Under the pieces are notes generated by a model. That model saw nothing but the letters and a program-made list of their open reading frames with translations. It was not told the DNA's origin and ran no database searches. Positions 34,570 through 43,086 of a DNA stretch of 64,000 bases are shown in pieces. Each line of letters starts with the position of its first letter. The first letter of the stretch is position 1. This DNA is from Bradyrhizobium jicamae. GTDB taxonomy: Bacteria; Pseudomonadota; Alphaproteobacteria; Rhizobiales; Xanthobacteraceae. Both the position numbers and the translations under genes were made by a program. Location: positions 239,175-303,174 of the forward strand of contig NZ_JAFCJX010000009.1 of NCBI RefSeq assembly GCF_018130695.1, written 5' to 3'.

Positions 34570-36594
34570 TTGGTCGACCTGAAGCCCATCGTTCACATCA
34601 CGGGTACTGAACGTCGCTATAACGCCGTCGCTGCGGTGGAGCACGATGGCCAGTGGCGGCTGTTCATGCCATTTCCCAAACACAGGATTCAGCAAGCCGC
34701 GATCGTTGGTAACGACCGCTTGGTGTGCTGTTCCGAGGACTCGGAGGTATGCCTGATCGACTGGCGATCGGGCAAGGAGATCGCAAGACGACATATTTCA
34801 ATGAAGTCTAGTAGCGGCCACGTGCGTGTGACGGACGATGCTGAGTTCATTGTTTTCTATCGTGCCGGAACCTACCTCGATCGCTGGGCTGGGGCGCATT
34901 CGATCCACATCCTGCAGTCGAATAGTCTCGAAACGATGGTTGAGGGGGATGCTGTGTCATGGGCGGCGGACCAACGCGCCGGACGAATTGTCAGCGAGGG
35001 CATTGCGCAGCCTACCGATGAAGAACGGTGCGACCGTTCGGACCTGCAGATTTTGGGTAAGGTAACCGAGGATCAAGCCGGCCACTTGTTGTTCATTTGC
35101 TGTGACGGAGATCCGCGAAATGCAGAATCTCGCCGCAGGTTTTGCCGCATCGATAGGTCTGATTGGTCCATTTCCGCCGAACTCATTCCAAACGAAGCGG
35201 GGCCATGGATCTGGCTCAGCCCGACTGGATGCTATGCGATCGCGCACCACCTTGGCGTCCCCTCGGTCGATGATGGTTCTGTTGATCGGGATCATGCGCT
35301 GAGGGGGGTGGGTTACGACGAGCAGAAGCGCAATTGGCATGTTCTCGAGCTTTGGGTAACCGACCCTCCCGGGCTAAAGTCTCTCATCACAACGCGGAAG
35401 GGATTGCAGACCGAGTCGATCCACGACGTGATCTGGGAGCAGTCCGAAGCAGCTTTTTGGATCAAGACCGGTACTTGGTCCAGATCAGTCGAGTTCCAGC
35501 GCGTCAGTGTCGATGGAAAGCTTTCGCCCGCGTTCGCCTTTCAGCGATTTCGCAATAAAAGCTATAACGTGCTTCAAGATATCGTCGACGTGACGGATAC
35601 CCGGACTGTGGAAATCCAGTCGCATGAAGACACCGTCTATCTTCAGCGTGACTGGTGTGAGAGCGAATTGCCGTTCAGGCTGATTGCCGAGGATGAAGAT
35701 GGCTTCCGCAAGGGGATGCGGCCATATCCGCCGAGCCGTCTGGTCAGGAAGTTGCTCACTCAAACCGACCGAAGCCATGTTGTACTTGTGCGGGATTTCT
35801 CGAAGTCAGCCATCGTCGACGCGCTTGCGCAGCTGACACGCGATGTCCGCGACCGCCTGTCCGATCTTCTTCAGAACGACGTGTTTGAGGTGTCCTTTAA
35901 GGTCGGCAAGCGTACGATATCGGAGACCGCATTCTTCGCCCGCTTGACGCGCGAGCGGATTCCCGTTGCATCGGCGCTTCGAGAACTCTTGACCGTGTAT
36001 CTGGAGGTCCAACCTCGTGTCATTGAGGCCAGCAAGATCTTTCGCCAGATATGGGGGCCGGAAAATCAAGGCGCACTTGCCCCAGCGATGCTGGCGCTGT
36101 TGCGCCTCAGCCCGGACGCGCATGATGTCTTCCGCGACTATCTCGTCAAGCGGGATGGCGAGCACGAGACGTATTCCACCAACACGATCATGAAGCTCTA
36201 CATCAAGGAGACCAAGTGGCGCGATCTGGCCATGATCAGGTTCGGCATCTACTTCGCGTTGATCCGGCATAGAGACGGCATCCGGTTTCCGCACGGACCA
36301 CTTGACGAGTACGGTCTTCTGCGGGCGGCGGAAAAGTTGATCGCTCCGGATCAGTTCGCAGCCGAGATCGTCCAGGAGCTTGAACAGTTCGTCGTTCATC
36401 CTGGATTGGACCTTGGTGAGAGGGAGGACCTCTACATGGCGCTCCGCTCGAGTCTTGAATTGACCGACTACGGTCGAGCGACGCTGCCGATACTAGCGGC
36501 CAGCACGTCCATGAATTTGCTGCGAGATGCCGCCGAGCAGGGGATTGATCCCGCGATCCTGGACCTTCTCAGATATGCCGGCACGAAGCATTAG
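34570..36594 (+). CDS. large hypothetical protein, orphan, unusual base composition
   Basis: Protein of 674 residues, no signal peptide or membrane helix. The first ~350 residues are rich in beta-type sequence with repeated WRSGK/DxW segments (for example VCLIDWRSGKEIARRH), compatible with a beta-propeller; the last ~270 are helical and charged (SKSAIVDALAQLTRDVRDRL). No family is recognised. TTG start with GGGA nine bases upstream. The codons use more A and T than neighbours, which suggests recent transfer. Flanked by related 19-bp sequences (34478 and 36783). Confidence 0.75.
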   Translation: MVDLKPIVHITGTERRYNAVAAVEHDGQWRLFMPFPKHRIQQAAIVGNDRLVCCSEDSEVCLIDWRSGKEIARRHISMKSSSGHVRVTDDAEFIVFYRAGTYLDRWAGAHSIHILQSNSLETMVEGDAVSWAADQRAGRIVSEGIAQPTDEERCDRSDLQILGKVTEDQAGHLLFICCDGDPRNAESRRRFCRIDRSDWSISAELIPNEAGPWIWLSPTGCYAIAHHLGVPSVDDGSVDRDHALRGVGYDEQKRNWHVLELWVTDPPGLKSLITTRKGLQTESIHDVIWEQSEAAFWIKTGTWSRSVEFQRVSVDGKLSPAFAFQRFRNKSYNVLQDIVDVTDTRTVEIQSHEDTVYLQRDWCESELPFRLIAEDEDGFRKGMRPYPPSRLVRKLLTQTDRSHVVLVRDFSKSAIVDALAQLTRDVRDRLSDLLQNDVFEVSFKVGKRTISETAFFARLTRERIPVASALRELLTVYLEVQPRVIEASKIFRQIWGPENQGALAPAMLALLRLSPDAHDVFRDYLVKRDGEHETYSTNTIMKLYIKETKWRDLAMIRFGIYFALIRHRDGIRFPHGPLDEYGLLRAAEKLIAPDQFAAEIVQELEQFVVHPGLDLGEREDLYMALRSSLELTDYGRATLPILAASTSMNLLRDAAEQGIDPAILDLLRYAGTKH

Positions 36595-36619
36595 CCGATC
36601 CGAAATAGCCTCGCGCAGG

Positions 36620-36738
36620 CAATACGATTTCCGTCCATAATCGTATCAGCTCGCCTGTATCGCCTGACGGAATATTTCCGCGCTTGCCAAGGTCGCCCGC
36701 GCGGTTCAGAAAAACGCTGGAGAGAAGAAACGCCAGCG
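36620..36738. repeat. 119-bp direct repeat, copy A
   Basis: Aligned without gaps with copy B (39269-39387): 109 of 119 positions agree, and the last 84 differ at one base only. It contains the perfect dyad CGGAA-TAT-TTCCG (36668-36680). Here it lies downstream of the 674-aa gene and is not followed by a thiolase gene; it is a displaced copy of that gene's leader. Confidence 0.9.
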
Positions 36739-36825
36739 AAGGCAGAAGTCGTAGGGTGTGCCTGCGAAGCGTGCCCATCACTTCGCTTCTGCGAAAATGA
36801 GCTTTCGTGGGTTACGCCTTCAAAA

Positions 36826-37296
36826 CTACCGCTGGACGTACGGCACCTTCAGCTCGCCGATCCGCTCGAACGTCTTTTCAGCGAGGCAGCCATACGCCCA
36901 GGTCCTGCTCCCCGAACCGCCGGGCTCGCCGACAACGCCCCAGCACTCGGCCTCGCGATAGCCTTCCCAGGCTTTCTGGCTCGCAGCGATCCGCTCCACG
37001 GTGCTTGGTCCCTTCACGGGCGGCGGCAAGGTGTTTCTCGCCCGCATGTCGGCCTCGCGGGCGTTCGCCTCGTCGATCTTCCGGTGAAACAGCTGATCGA
37101 GCTCGGCCTGCGCTTCGCGATAGAGATCATGCAGACAATCGCGTTGCTCGGCATTCGAGCGGCGGTCGAAGCAAGCCTTGATGCGGGCGCTCTCGGTGCG
37201 GGCCGCACCGCACGCGGCCAGGATCAGGATCAAGCCGATGCAGGATACACCCAATGCAGCCCTGGCCAGCGCAGCCTCCTTACACGATGATGCCAT
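36826..37296 (-). CDS. LprI-like (DUF1311) lipoprotein
   Basis: Probable lipoprotein of 156 residues: lipobox LILAACG with Cys near 29, then a DUF1311/LprI-like domain with spaced Cys (KACFDRRS, RDCLHDLYREAQAELDQLF, EAECWGVVG, YGCLAEKT) and the family pattern QKAWEGYREAEC. LprI-type proteins bind or inhibit lysozyme in some bacteria; that role here is inferred only. It lies between the two 119-bp repeats and is transcribed away from the adenylate cyclase gene, 119 bases apart. Confidence 0.82.
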   Translation of the reverse strand: MASSCKEAALARAALGVSCIGLILILAACGAARTESARIKACFDRRSNAEQRDCLHDLYREAQAELDQLFHRKIDEANAREADMRARNTLPPPVKGPSTVERIAASQKAWEGYREAECWGVVGEPGGSGSRTWAYGCLAEKTFERIGELKVPYVQR

Positions 37297-37415
37297 TCGG
37301 TATCATTTGTGGCCGCGCTGGAGACGCAGGTTCAACGGGGGTACGACTGTTTAGCCTCATGTCCCCCGCCACCGGAAGCGTGTAGTATCCATCCGGCGGA
37401 TGACAGAGGGATGCC

Positions 37416-39185
37416 ATGGCTGGCGAGCGCGTGCAGCGACGGCTTTCGGCAATTCTGGCGGCCGACATCGCAGGCTATAGCCGGCTGATGGGCGCTGACG
37501 AGGAGGGCACGCTTGCCCAATTGAAAGCGCATCGGCATACGCTGCTCGATCCCAAGATCGACGAATATCAGGGGCGGATCGTCAAGACCACAGGCGACGG
37601 CATGCTGGCCGAGTTCGCGAGCGTGGTCGATGCACTGCGTTGTGCCGTCGAGATCCAGCGCGGCATGCTGGAGCGCAATGCGGACGTGCCTCAGGAGAGG
37701 CGGATCGAGTTCCGTGTCGGCATCAATGTCGGCGATATCATCAGCGACGGCGGCGACATCTATGGCGACGGCGTGAATGTGGCAGCCCGTCTGGAGGGCC
37801 TTGCGGAGCCTGGTGGCATCAGCGTTTCGGGCCGCGTGCAGGAAGATGCTCGGGGCAAGCTCGATATCGCCTTCGAGGACATCGGCGAACAGCAGCTGAA
37901 GAACATCGCCTGGCCGGTGCGGGTCTATCGGGTGCGGCTCAGCGGCGAAGCCGCGCAGGCGCGACCGGCCTTGCCGCTACCTTTGGCGCTTCCCGACAAG
38001 CCTTCGATCGCCGTCCTGCCATTCGCTAACATGAGCGGTGATACCGAGCAGGATTATTTCGCCGACGGCATGATCGAGGATATCATCACCGGGCTCTCCC
38101 GCGCACGCTGGCTCTTCGTCATCGCGCGGAATTCGTCCTTTGCGTACAAGGGGCGCTCGACCGACGTCAAGCAGGTCGCGCGCGAGCTCGGCGTGCGCTA
38201 CGTGCTCGAGGGCAGCGTACGCAAGGTGGGCGAGCGCGTCCGGATCAGTGCACAGCTGGCGGAGGGAGTTTCCGGGAGGCAGCTTTGGGCGAAGCGCTAC
38301 GACCGAGGATTATCCGACATATTCGCCATGCAGGACGAGATCACGGAGACAATTATCGGTGCGGTCGAGCCGGAGCTCGGAAAAGTCGAGCGCCGGCGCT
38401 CGGCTGGCAAGCGTCCGGATAATCTCGACGCGTGGGATCTCTACCAGCGTGGCATGTCGCATCTCTATGAATATACCAGGGACGACCTGCAGCGCGCGCG
38501 GCAGTATTTTTTGCAGGCCATCGCGAGGGATCCGCAGCTCGGGCCGGCGCATTCCGGGCTCGCCGAGACCTATTACTACGAGGGTGTCTACGGCTTCGCT
38601 GAGTCCATCTCGGACAATCGGGAGAGAGCACTCGCACCGGCGCTGCGGGCCGTGGTGCTCGACGCCGAGGACGCGGGCGCGCACTGTACGTTGGGGCGGG
38701 CTTACTATATGCGCCGCGCATATGATGCTGCATTCCGGGAACTGAAGACAGCATTGGAGCTCAACCCTTCACTGGCGCTCGCACATTACGGTCTGGGTGC
38801 GACGCTCGTATTCTCGGGGCGCGCAGAGGAAAGCATCCCCCATCTGACTGCCGCGATACGATTAAGTCCGCATGATCCAAACATGGGATCATTCCTGGTA
38901 CGACTCGCCGATGCCACTTATTTGCTGACGCGCTACGAGGAAGCCGCCGAGTGGGCGCAGCGCGCGCTGCAGCAGCCGAATTTCCAATGGTCGCGCTACA
39001 CCGTGCTGATCGCGGCTCTGGCTCAGCTTGGCAGGCTCGACGAGGCCAGAAATCGCATCCAGGAATTGCAGGTCAAGCGCCCAAACACGTCGATAGCCTT
39101 TGTGCGAGAAACCCACCTGTTGGGCGACGCGGCAAACTTCGCGCACTATCTCGATGGCCTTCGCATGGCCGGTCTGCCCGATTGA
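37416..39185 (+). CDS. adenylate/guanylate cyclase with TolB-like and TPR regions
   Basis: Cytosolic class III cyclase of 589 residues. The catalytic domain is first (about 6-170): LSAILAADIAGYSRLM with metal-binding Asp, KTTGDGMLAEF and VNVAARLEGLAEPGG. A TolB-N-like domain follows (about 195-320; SIAVLPFANMSGD, DGMIEDIITGLSRARWLFV), then helical tetratricopeptide repeats (about 345-575). This composite is common in Bradyrhizobiaceae. Product is probably cAMP; the repeats may bind a partner protein. It lies between the two 119-bp repeats. Confidence 0.93.
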   Translation: MAGERVQRRLSAILAADIAGYSRLMGADEEGTLAQLKAHRHTLLDPKIDEYQGRIVKTTGDGMLAEFASVVDALRCAVEIQRGMLERNADVPQERRIEFRVGINVGDIISDGGDIYGDGVNVAARLEGLAEPGGISVSGRVQEDARGKLDIAFEDIGEQQLKNIAWPVRVYRVRLSGEAAQARPALPLPLALPDKPSIAVLPFANMSGDTEQDYFADGMIEDIITGLSRARWLFVIARNSSFAYKGRSTDVKQVARELGVRYVLEGSVRKVGERVRISAQLAEGVSGRQLWAKRYDRGLSDIFAMQDEITETIIGAVEPELGKVERRRSAGKRPDNLDAWDLYQRGMSHLYEYTRDDLQRARQYFLQAIARDPQLGPAHSGLAETYYYEGVYGFAESISDNRERALAPALRAVVLDAEDAGAHCTLGRAYYMRRAYDAAFRELKTALELNPSLALAHYGLGATLVFSGRAEESIPHLTAAIRLSPHDPNMGSFLVRLADATYLLTRYEEAAEWAQRALQQPNFQWSRYTVLIAALAQLGRLDEARNRIQELQVKRPNTSIAFVRETHLLGDAANFAHYLDGLRMAGLPD

Positions 39186-39268
39186 GCGCACCGCCATCAA
39201 CCCAGTCGTCCTGTGGTGGCCCGGCTTCTTTCAAATCATGTGTCGCTGGAGATGCGGGGCGTCAGACT

Positions 39269-39387
39269 CAATACGATTTTTGCCTATAATCATATCGATC
39301 CGCCTGTATCGCCTGACGGAATATTTCCGCGCTTGCCAAGGTCGCCTGCGCGGTTCAGAAAAACGCTGGAGAGAAGAAACGCCAGCG
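39269..39387 (+). promoter_or_regulatory. 119-bp direct repeat, copy B: promoter/leader of the thiolase operon
   Basis: Matches copy A at 36620-36738. This copy ends ten bases before the thiolase TTG start and contains the dyad CGGAA-TAT-TTCCG at 39317-39329, a good candidate operator for a TetR-type fatty-acid regulator. The sequence GAGAGAAGAAACGCCAGCGG leads into the ribosome-binding region. Confidence 0.85.
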
Positions 39388-39396
39388 GAGCATGAC

Positions 39397-40554
39397 TTGA
39401 CCATCAAGGGCAAAGCCTACATCGCCGGGATCTACGAGCATCCCACCCGGCACGCACCCGACAAATCCACCGCGCAGTTGCACGCCGAGGTCGCCAAGGG
39501 CGCGCTGGAAGACGCCGGCCTCACCAGGGCCGACGTCGACGGTTATTTCTGCGCCGGCGACGCGCCGGGCGGGCTGTGGCCGATGGTCGATTATCTCGGC
39601 CTCAACACCGGGAAGCTGCGCCATGTCGACTCCACCGAGACCGGCGGCTGTTCCTATCTGATCCATCTCGGCCATGCCGCGGAAGCGATCGCCGCCGGCA
39701 AGTGCTCGGTCGCGCTGGTGACACTGGCGGGCAAGCCGCGCACCGGGCCGATGCCGGCACGCGCCTCCGGCGCCGAGGCCGATTTCGAGTCCGCCTACGG
39801 GGCGACCACGCACAATGCCTACGGCATGTGTGCCATGCGCCATATGCACGACTACGGCACCACCTCCGAGCAGCTGGCCTGGATCAAGGTCGCGGCCTCC
39901 CATCACGCGCAATACAATCCGCATGCGATGCTGAAGGAGGTCGTCACCGTCGAGGACGTGCTGAACTCGCCGATGATCTCCGATCCGCTGCATCGGATGG
40001 ATTGCTGCGTCGTCACCGACGGCGGCGGCGCGATGATCGTCACGACGCCGGAGATCGCCAAAAGCCTGAAGAAGCCGCAAGTGCGGTTGATCGGTCATGG
40101 CGAGGCGATGAAGGGCCCGCGCGGCGGCAAGGATCTCGATCTCACGTACTCCGCCGGCGTCTGGTCCGGCCCGCGTGCCTTCGAGGAAGCGGGTGTGACG
40201 CAGAAGGACATCAAGTATGCCTCGATCTACGACAGTTTCACCATCACGGTGCTGATGCAGCTCGAAGACCTCGGCTTCTGCAAGAAGGGCGAGGGCGGCA
40301 AGTTCGTCGCCGACGGCAATCTGATCTCCGGCGTCGGCAAGCTGCCGTTCAACACCGATGGCGGCGGGCTCTGCAGCAACCATCCCGTCAACCGCGGCGG
40401 CATGACGAAAATCCTCGAGGCGGTGCGCCAGCTGCGCGGCGAAGCGCATCCGAAGGTGCAGGTGCCGAACTGTGATCTCGCGATCGCGCACGGCACCGGC
40501 GGACTCCTCGGCGTGCGCCACGCCGCCTCAACCTGCATTCTGGAGCGTGTGTGA
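39397..40554 (+). CDS. thiolase, SCP-x/acetyl-CoA acetyltransferase-like
   Basis: Thiolase-fold enzyme of 385 residues that cleaves 3-ketoacyl-CoA. The nucleophilic Cys is Cys85 in TGGCSYL; NHPVNRGG near 330 and the C-terminal AIAHGTGG provide the other active-site loops. The family is the SCP-x type, often paired with a DUF35 protein, as here. TTG start with GCGGAG six bases upstream; the apparent ATG at 39392 is followed by an in-frame stop. Its stop overlaps the next gene (TGATG). Confidence 0.9.
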   Translation: MTIKGKAYIAGIYEHPTRHAPDKSTAQLHAEVAKGALEDAGLTRADVDGYFCAGDAPGGLWPMVDYLGLNTGKLRHVDSTETGGCSYLIHLGHAAEAIAAGKCSVALVTLAGKPRTGPMPARASGAEADFESAYGATTHNAYGMCAMRHMHDYGTTSEQLAWIKVAASHHAQYNPHAMLKEVVTVEDVLNSPMISDPLHRMDCCVVTDGGGAMIVTTPEIAKSLKKPQVRLIGHGEAMKGPRGGKDLDLTYSAGVWSGPRAFEEAGVTQKDIKYASIYDSFTITVLMQLEDLGFCKKGEGGKFVADGNLISGVGKLPFNTDGGGLCSNHPVNRGGMTKILEAVRQLRGEAHPKVQVPNCDLAIAHGTGGLLGVRHAASTCILERV

Positions 40555-40943
40555 TGGCTGACGCGAAGAAACTCAACGCCCCCGTGACCAATCCGGAGAC
40601 CGCGCCGTTCTGGGAAGCGGCCAAGGCCGGCAAGTTCATGATCAAGCGCTGCACATCGTGCAACGAGCCGCATTATTTTCCGCGCTCGGTCTGCCCATTC
40701 TGCTTCTCGGACAAGACGGTGTGGGAGGAGTCTTCCGGCGAGGCCACGATCTACACCTACAGCCTGATGCGGAAGTCGCCGACGGGGCCTTACGCGATCG
40801 CCTATGTGACGCTGAAAGAAGGCCCGTCGCTGCAGACCAACATCGTCGATTGCGATCTGGAGAAGATCAAGATCGGCCAGAAGGTGAAGGTGGTGTGGAA
40901 GCCGACCGACGGCGCGCCGCTGCCGTTCTTTACGCCTGTCTAA
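40554..40943 (+). CDS. DUF35 zinc-ribbon/OB-fold acyl-CoA partner protein
   Basis: Protein of 129 residues. The zinc ribbon has CTSC and CPFC (near 33-50), followed by an OB fold with TYSLMRKSPTGPYAIAYVTL, KEGPSLQTNIVDCD and KVKVVWKPTDG. DUF35 proteins form tight complexes with SCP-x-type thiolases and influence acyl-CoA binding. The ATG overlaps the thiolase stop, so the two are translationally coupled. In sequence and place this is the expected accessory subunit. Confidence 0.92.
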   Translation: MADAKKLNAPVTNPETAPFWEAAKAGKFMIKRCTSCNEPHYFPRSVCPFCFSDKTVWEESSGEATIYTYSLMRKSPTGPYAIAYVTLKEGPSLQTNIVDCDLEKIKIGQKVKVVWKPTDGAPLPFFTPV

Positions 40944-40948
40944 GAAGT

Positions 40949-41096
40949 ACCTTCCTCCCTTGCGGGGGAAGGTGGCGCGAAGCGCCGGAAGAGGGGGTCG
41001 CTCCGCATAAGGAGTCTCGCTGTGGAGGCAACCCCTCTCCCAAAAGAGTTTTTGGCTGATGCCGGTGTAGCCCTCTCCCGCAAGGGGAGAGGGCAC
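40949..41096. repeat. intergenic palindromic repeat (CCCTTGCGGGGGAAGG type)
   Basis: TACCTTCCTCCCTTGCGGGG on the left and CCCTCTCCCGCAAGGGGAG on the right pair imperfectly; GGCGCGAAGCGCC in the middle is a small hairpin. It fills the 200-base gap between the DUF35 gene and the MaoC gene and interrupts an otherwise compact operon. Confidence 0.75.
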
Positions 41097-41143
41097 AATA
41101 ACTAGCAGCGCCGAAGAAGAGACAGTTCGGGGAGAGAACAAAC

Positions 41144-42004
41144 ATGCCGATCAATTACGAACAGCTGATGGCCCTGAAAAATCTCGGCCAGAAATACAGC
41201 TACAGCGATCGCGAGGTGATGCTCTATGCTTACGGCATCGGGCTCGGCGCCGATCCGATGGACGAGAAGGAGCTCGCCTTCGTCAATGAAGGCGTGCTGA
41301 CGCCGCGGCCGCTCAAGGTGGTGCCGACCTTTGCTTCCGTCGCCGCGTGGGGCGCGGGGCCGGGCGAGATGAATCTCAACCGGGTGATGGTGGTCGACGG
41401 CGAGCGCGACATCACCTTCCACAAGCCGTTCGCGACGGCCGCCCACATCACTGCGGACTCGACCGTGCTCGACGTCTTCGACAAGGGCAAGGACAAGGGC
41501 GCCGTGATCCGTCACCAGACCGTACTGAAAGACGAGAAAGGCGAGAAGCTCGCCACGCTGGTCGCCTCGCGCTTCGCCCGTGGCGATGGCGGCTTCGGCG
41601 GTCCGTCGGAAGGCCAGCCCGAGCCGCACAAGGTGCCGGAGCGGGCGCCCGACAAGACCGTCGACATCACGACGCGGCCGGACCAGGCGCTGATCTACCG
41701 GCTCTGCGGCGACCGCAATCCGCTGCACTCGGATCCCGAGTTCGCCAAAAAGGCCGGCTTCCCGCGACCGATCCTGCACGGCATGTGCACCTACGGCATC
41801 ACCTGCCGCGGCGTGCTGCAGACCTACGCCGACTACGATCCGTCCGCCTTCAAGCAGCACGTCGCCCGGTTCTCTTCGCCGGTCTATCCCGGCGAGACCG
41901 TGACCATGGAGCTGTGGAAGGACAGCAATGTGGTGTCGTTCGAAGCCAAGGTGAAATCGCGCGGTGTCACCGTGATCAAGAGCGGCAAGACTGTGCTGGC
42001 GTAA
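41144..42004 (+). CDS. MaoC-type 2-enoyl-CoA hydratase (MFE-2 hydratase-like)
   Basis: Hydratase of 286 residues with two hot-dog folds. The hydratase-2 motif is YRLCGDRNPLHSDPEFAKKAG with catalytic Asp and His, then FPRPILHGMCTYG. The N-terminal half is the degenerate first hot-dog, starting PINYEQLMALK as in the hydratase part of peroxisomal multifunctional enzyme 2. It would make 3R-hydroxyacyl-CoA from enoyl-CoA. GGGGAG is seven bases upstream of the ATG. Confidence 0.92.
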   Translation: MPINYEQLMALKNLGQKYSYSDREVMLYAYGIGLGADPMDEKELAFVNEGVLTPRPLKVVPTFASVAAWGAGPGEMNLNRVMVVDGERDITFHKPFATAAHITADSTVLDVFDKGKDKGAVIRHQTVLKDEKGEKLATLVASRFARGDGGFGGPSEGQPEPHKVPERAPDKTVDITTRPDQALIYRLCGDRNPLHSDPEFAKKAGFPRPILHGMCTYGITCRGVLQTYADYDPSAFKQHVARFSSPVYPGETVTMELWKDSNVVSFEAKVKSRGVTVIKSGKTVLA

Positions 42005-42008
42005 CTCT

Positions 42009-42126
42009 CGTGCCCCGGACGCAGCGCAGCGCGCAAGCGGTGCGCTGCAGAGCCGGGGCCCATTGCCGGGCATGGGTCCCGGCTCTGCGAAGCAGCGTTT
42101 CACGCTGCATCGCGTCCGGGACACGA
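42009..42126. repeat. intergenic palindromic repeat (GTGCCCCGGACGCAGCGCAGCGC type), second copy
   Basis: CGTGCCCCGGACGCAGCGCA on the left, TCGCGTCCGGGACACGATA on the right, with GGGGCCCATTGCC and GCATGGGTCCCGG inside. Same family as 29291-29416 and 45014-45172. It begins five bases after the MaoC stop. Confidence 0.88.
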
Positions 42127-42144
42127 TAACAGGGAGAAACGACC

Positions 42145-43023
42145 ATGGGATTACTCGACGGCAAGGTGGCGCTGATCACGGGCGCCGGCGGCGGGCTCGG
42201 TGAGGCCTATGCGAAATTGTTCGCACGCGAGGGGGCGGCGGTGGTCGTCAACGATCTCGGCGGGCCGCGCGACGGCTCCGGCGCCGACAAATCGATGGCG
42301 CAAAAGGTCGTGGACGCGATCAAGGCCGAGGGCGGCCGCGCGGTCGCCAACGGCGCCGACATCTCGACGCTCGCCGGCGGCCAGGCCGTGTTCGACGACG
42401 CCATCAAGAATTTCGGCCGCGCCGATATCCTCGTCAACAATGCCGGCATCCTGCTCGACGAGACCTTCCACAAGGCGAAGGAGGAGAACTGGGACCGGGT
42501 GATGAAGGTGCATCTGAAGGGCACCTTCTGCTGCACCCAGCCGGTGTTCAAATGGATGCGCGACAACGGCGGCGGCGTCATCGTCAACACGTCCTCGACC
42601 TCCGGCCTGATCGGCAATTTCGGCCAGACCAATTACGGCGCGGCCAAGGGCGGCATCTGGGGCCTCTCCAACGTGCTGGCCATCGAGGGCCGCAAGTACA
42701 ACATCCGGATCTGGACGCTGGCGCCCGGCGCCCTGACCCGCATGACCGCAGACCTGCCCCGCTACAAGGAGAACCCTGGTGCGGCGCTGGGGCCGGACGG
42801 CATCGCGCCGGCCGTGCTATACATGGTCAGCGATTTGTCGGGCGACCAGACCGGCAAGGTGCTCGGCGTATCAGGCCCGCGTGGCGTCCGCGAGATGCGG
42901 ATGATGGAGATGGAAGGCTGGAAGCCGCCATTTTCGGGCTGGAATGCCGAGGACATCGTCACCCACGCCAAGGAGATCTTCTTCTCCGAGGAGCAGATCA
43001 AGATGGGCGCGCGGCGGTTCTGA
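42145..43023 (+). CDS. short-chain dehydrogenase, MFE-2 3-hydroxyacyl-CoA dehydrogenase-like
   Basis: SDR of 292 residues. TGAGGGLGEAYA (about 12-23) binds NAD, NNAGIL follows, and the catalytic Ser-Tyr-Lys is in NTSSTSGLIGNFGQTNYGAAKGG (Tyr in NYGAAK). The extended N-terminal NDLGGPRDGSG insert is characteristic of the dehydrogenase part of multifunctional enzyme 2. With the preceding hydratase it would oxidise 3R-hydroxyacyl-CoA to the 3-keto form for the thiolase. GGGAGAAAC precedes the ATG. Confidence 0.92.
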   Translation: MGLLDGKVALITGAGGGLGEAYAKLFAREGAAVVVNDLGGPRDGSGADKSMAQKVVDAIKAEGGRAVANGADISTLAGGQAVFDDAIKNFGRADILVNNAGILLDETFHKAKEENWDRVMKVHLKGTFCCTQPVFKWMRDNGGGVIVNTSSTSGLIGNFGQTNYGAAKGGIWGLSNVLAIEGRKYNIRIWTLAPGALTRMTADLPRYKENPGAALGPDGIAPAVLYMVSDLSGDQTGKVLGVSGPRGVREMRMMEMEGWKPPFSGWNAEDIVTHAKEIFFSEEQIKMGARRF

Positions 43024-43086
43024 CCCCATGCTATTGGGGCCGGGGCGGCCGGAATGGTCCGCCCCGGATACCTAACGAGGATAGAT

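Noticed and set aside
34570..36594. Orphan gene as a known beta-propeller/TolB protein
   Set aside because: No canonical WD40 or TolB repeat could be lined up by eye; only a beta-rich front is supported.
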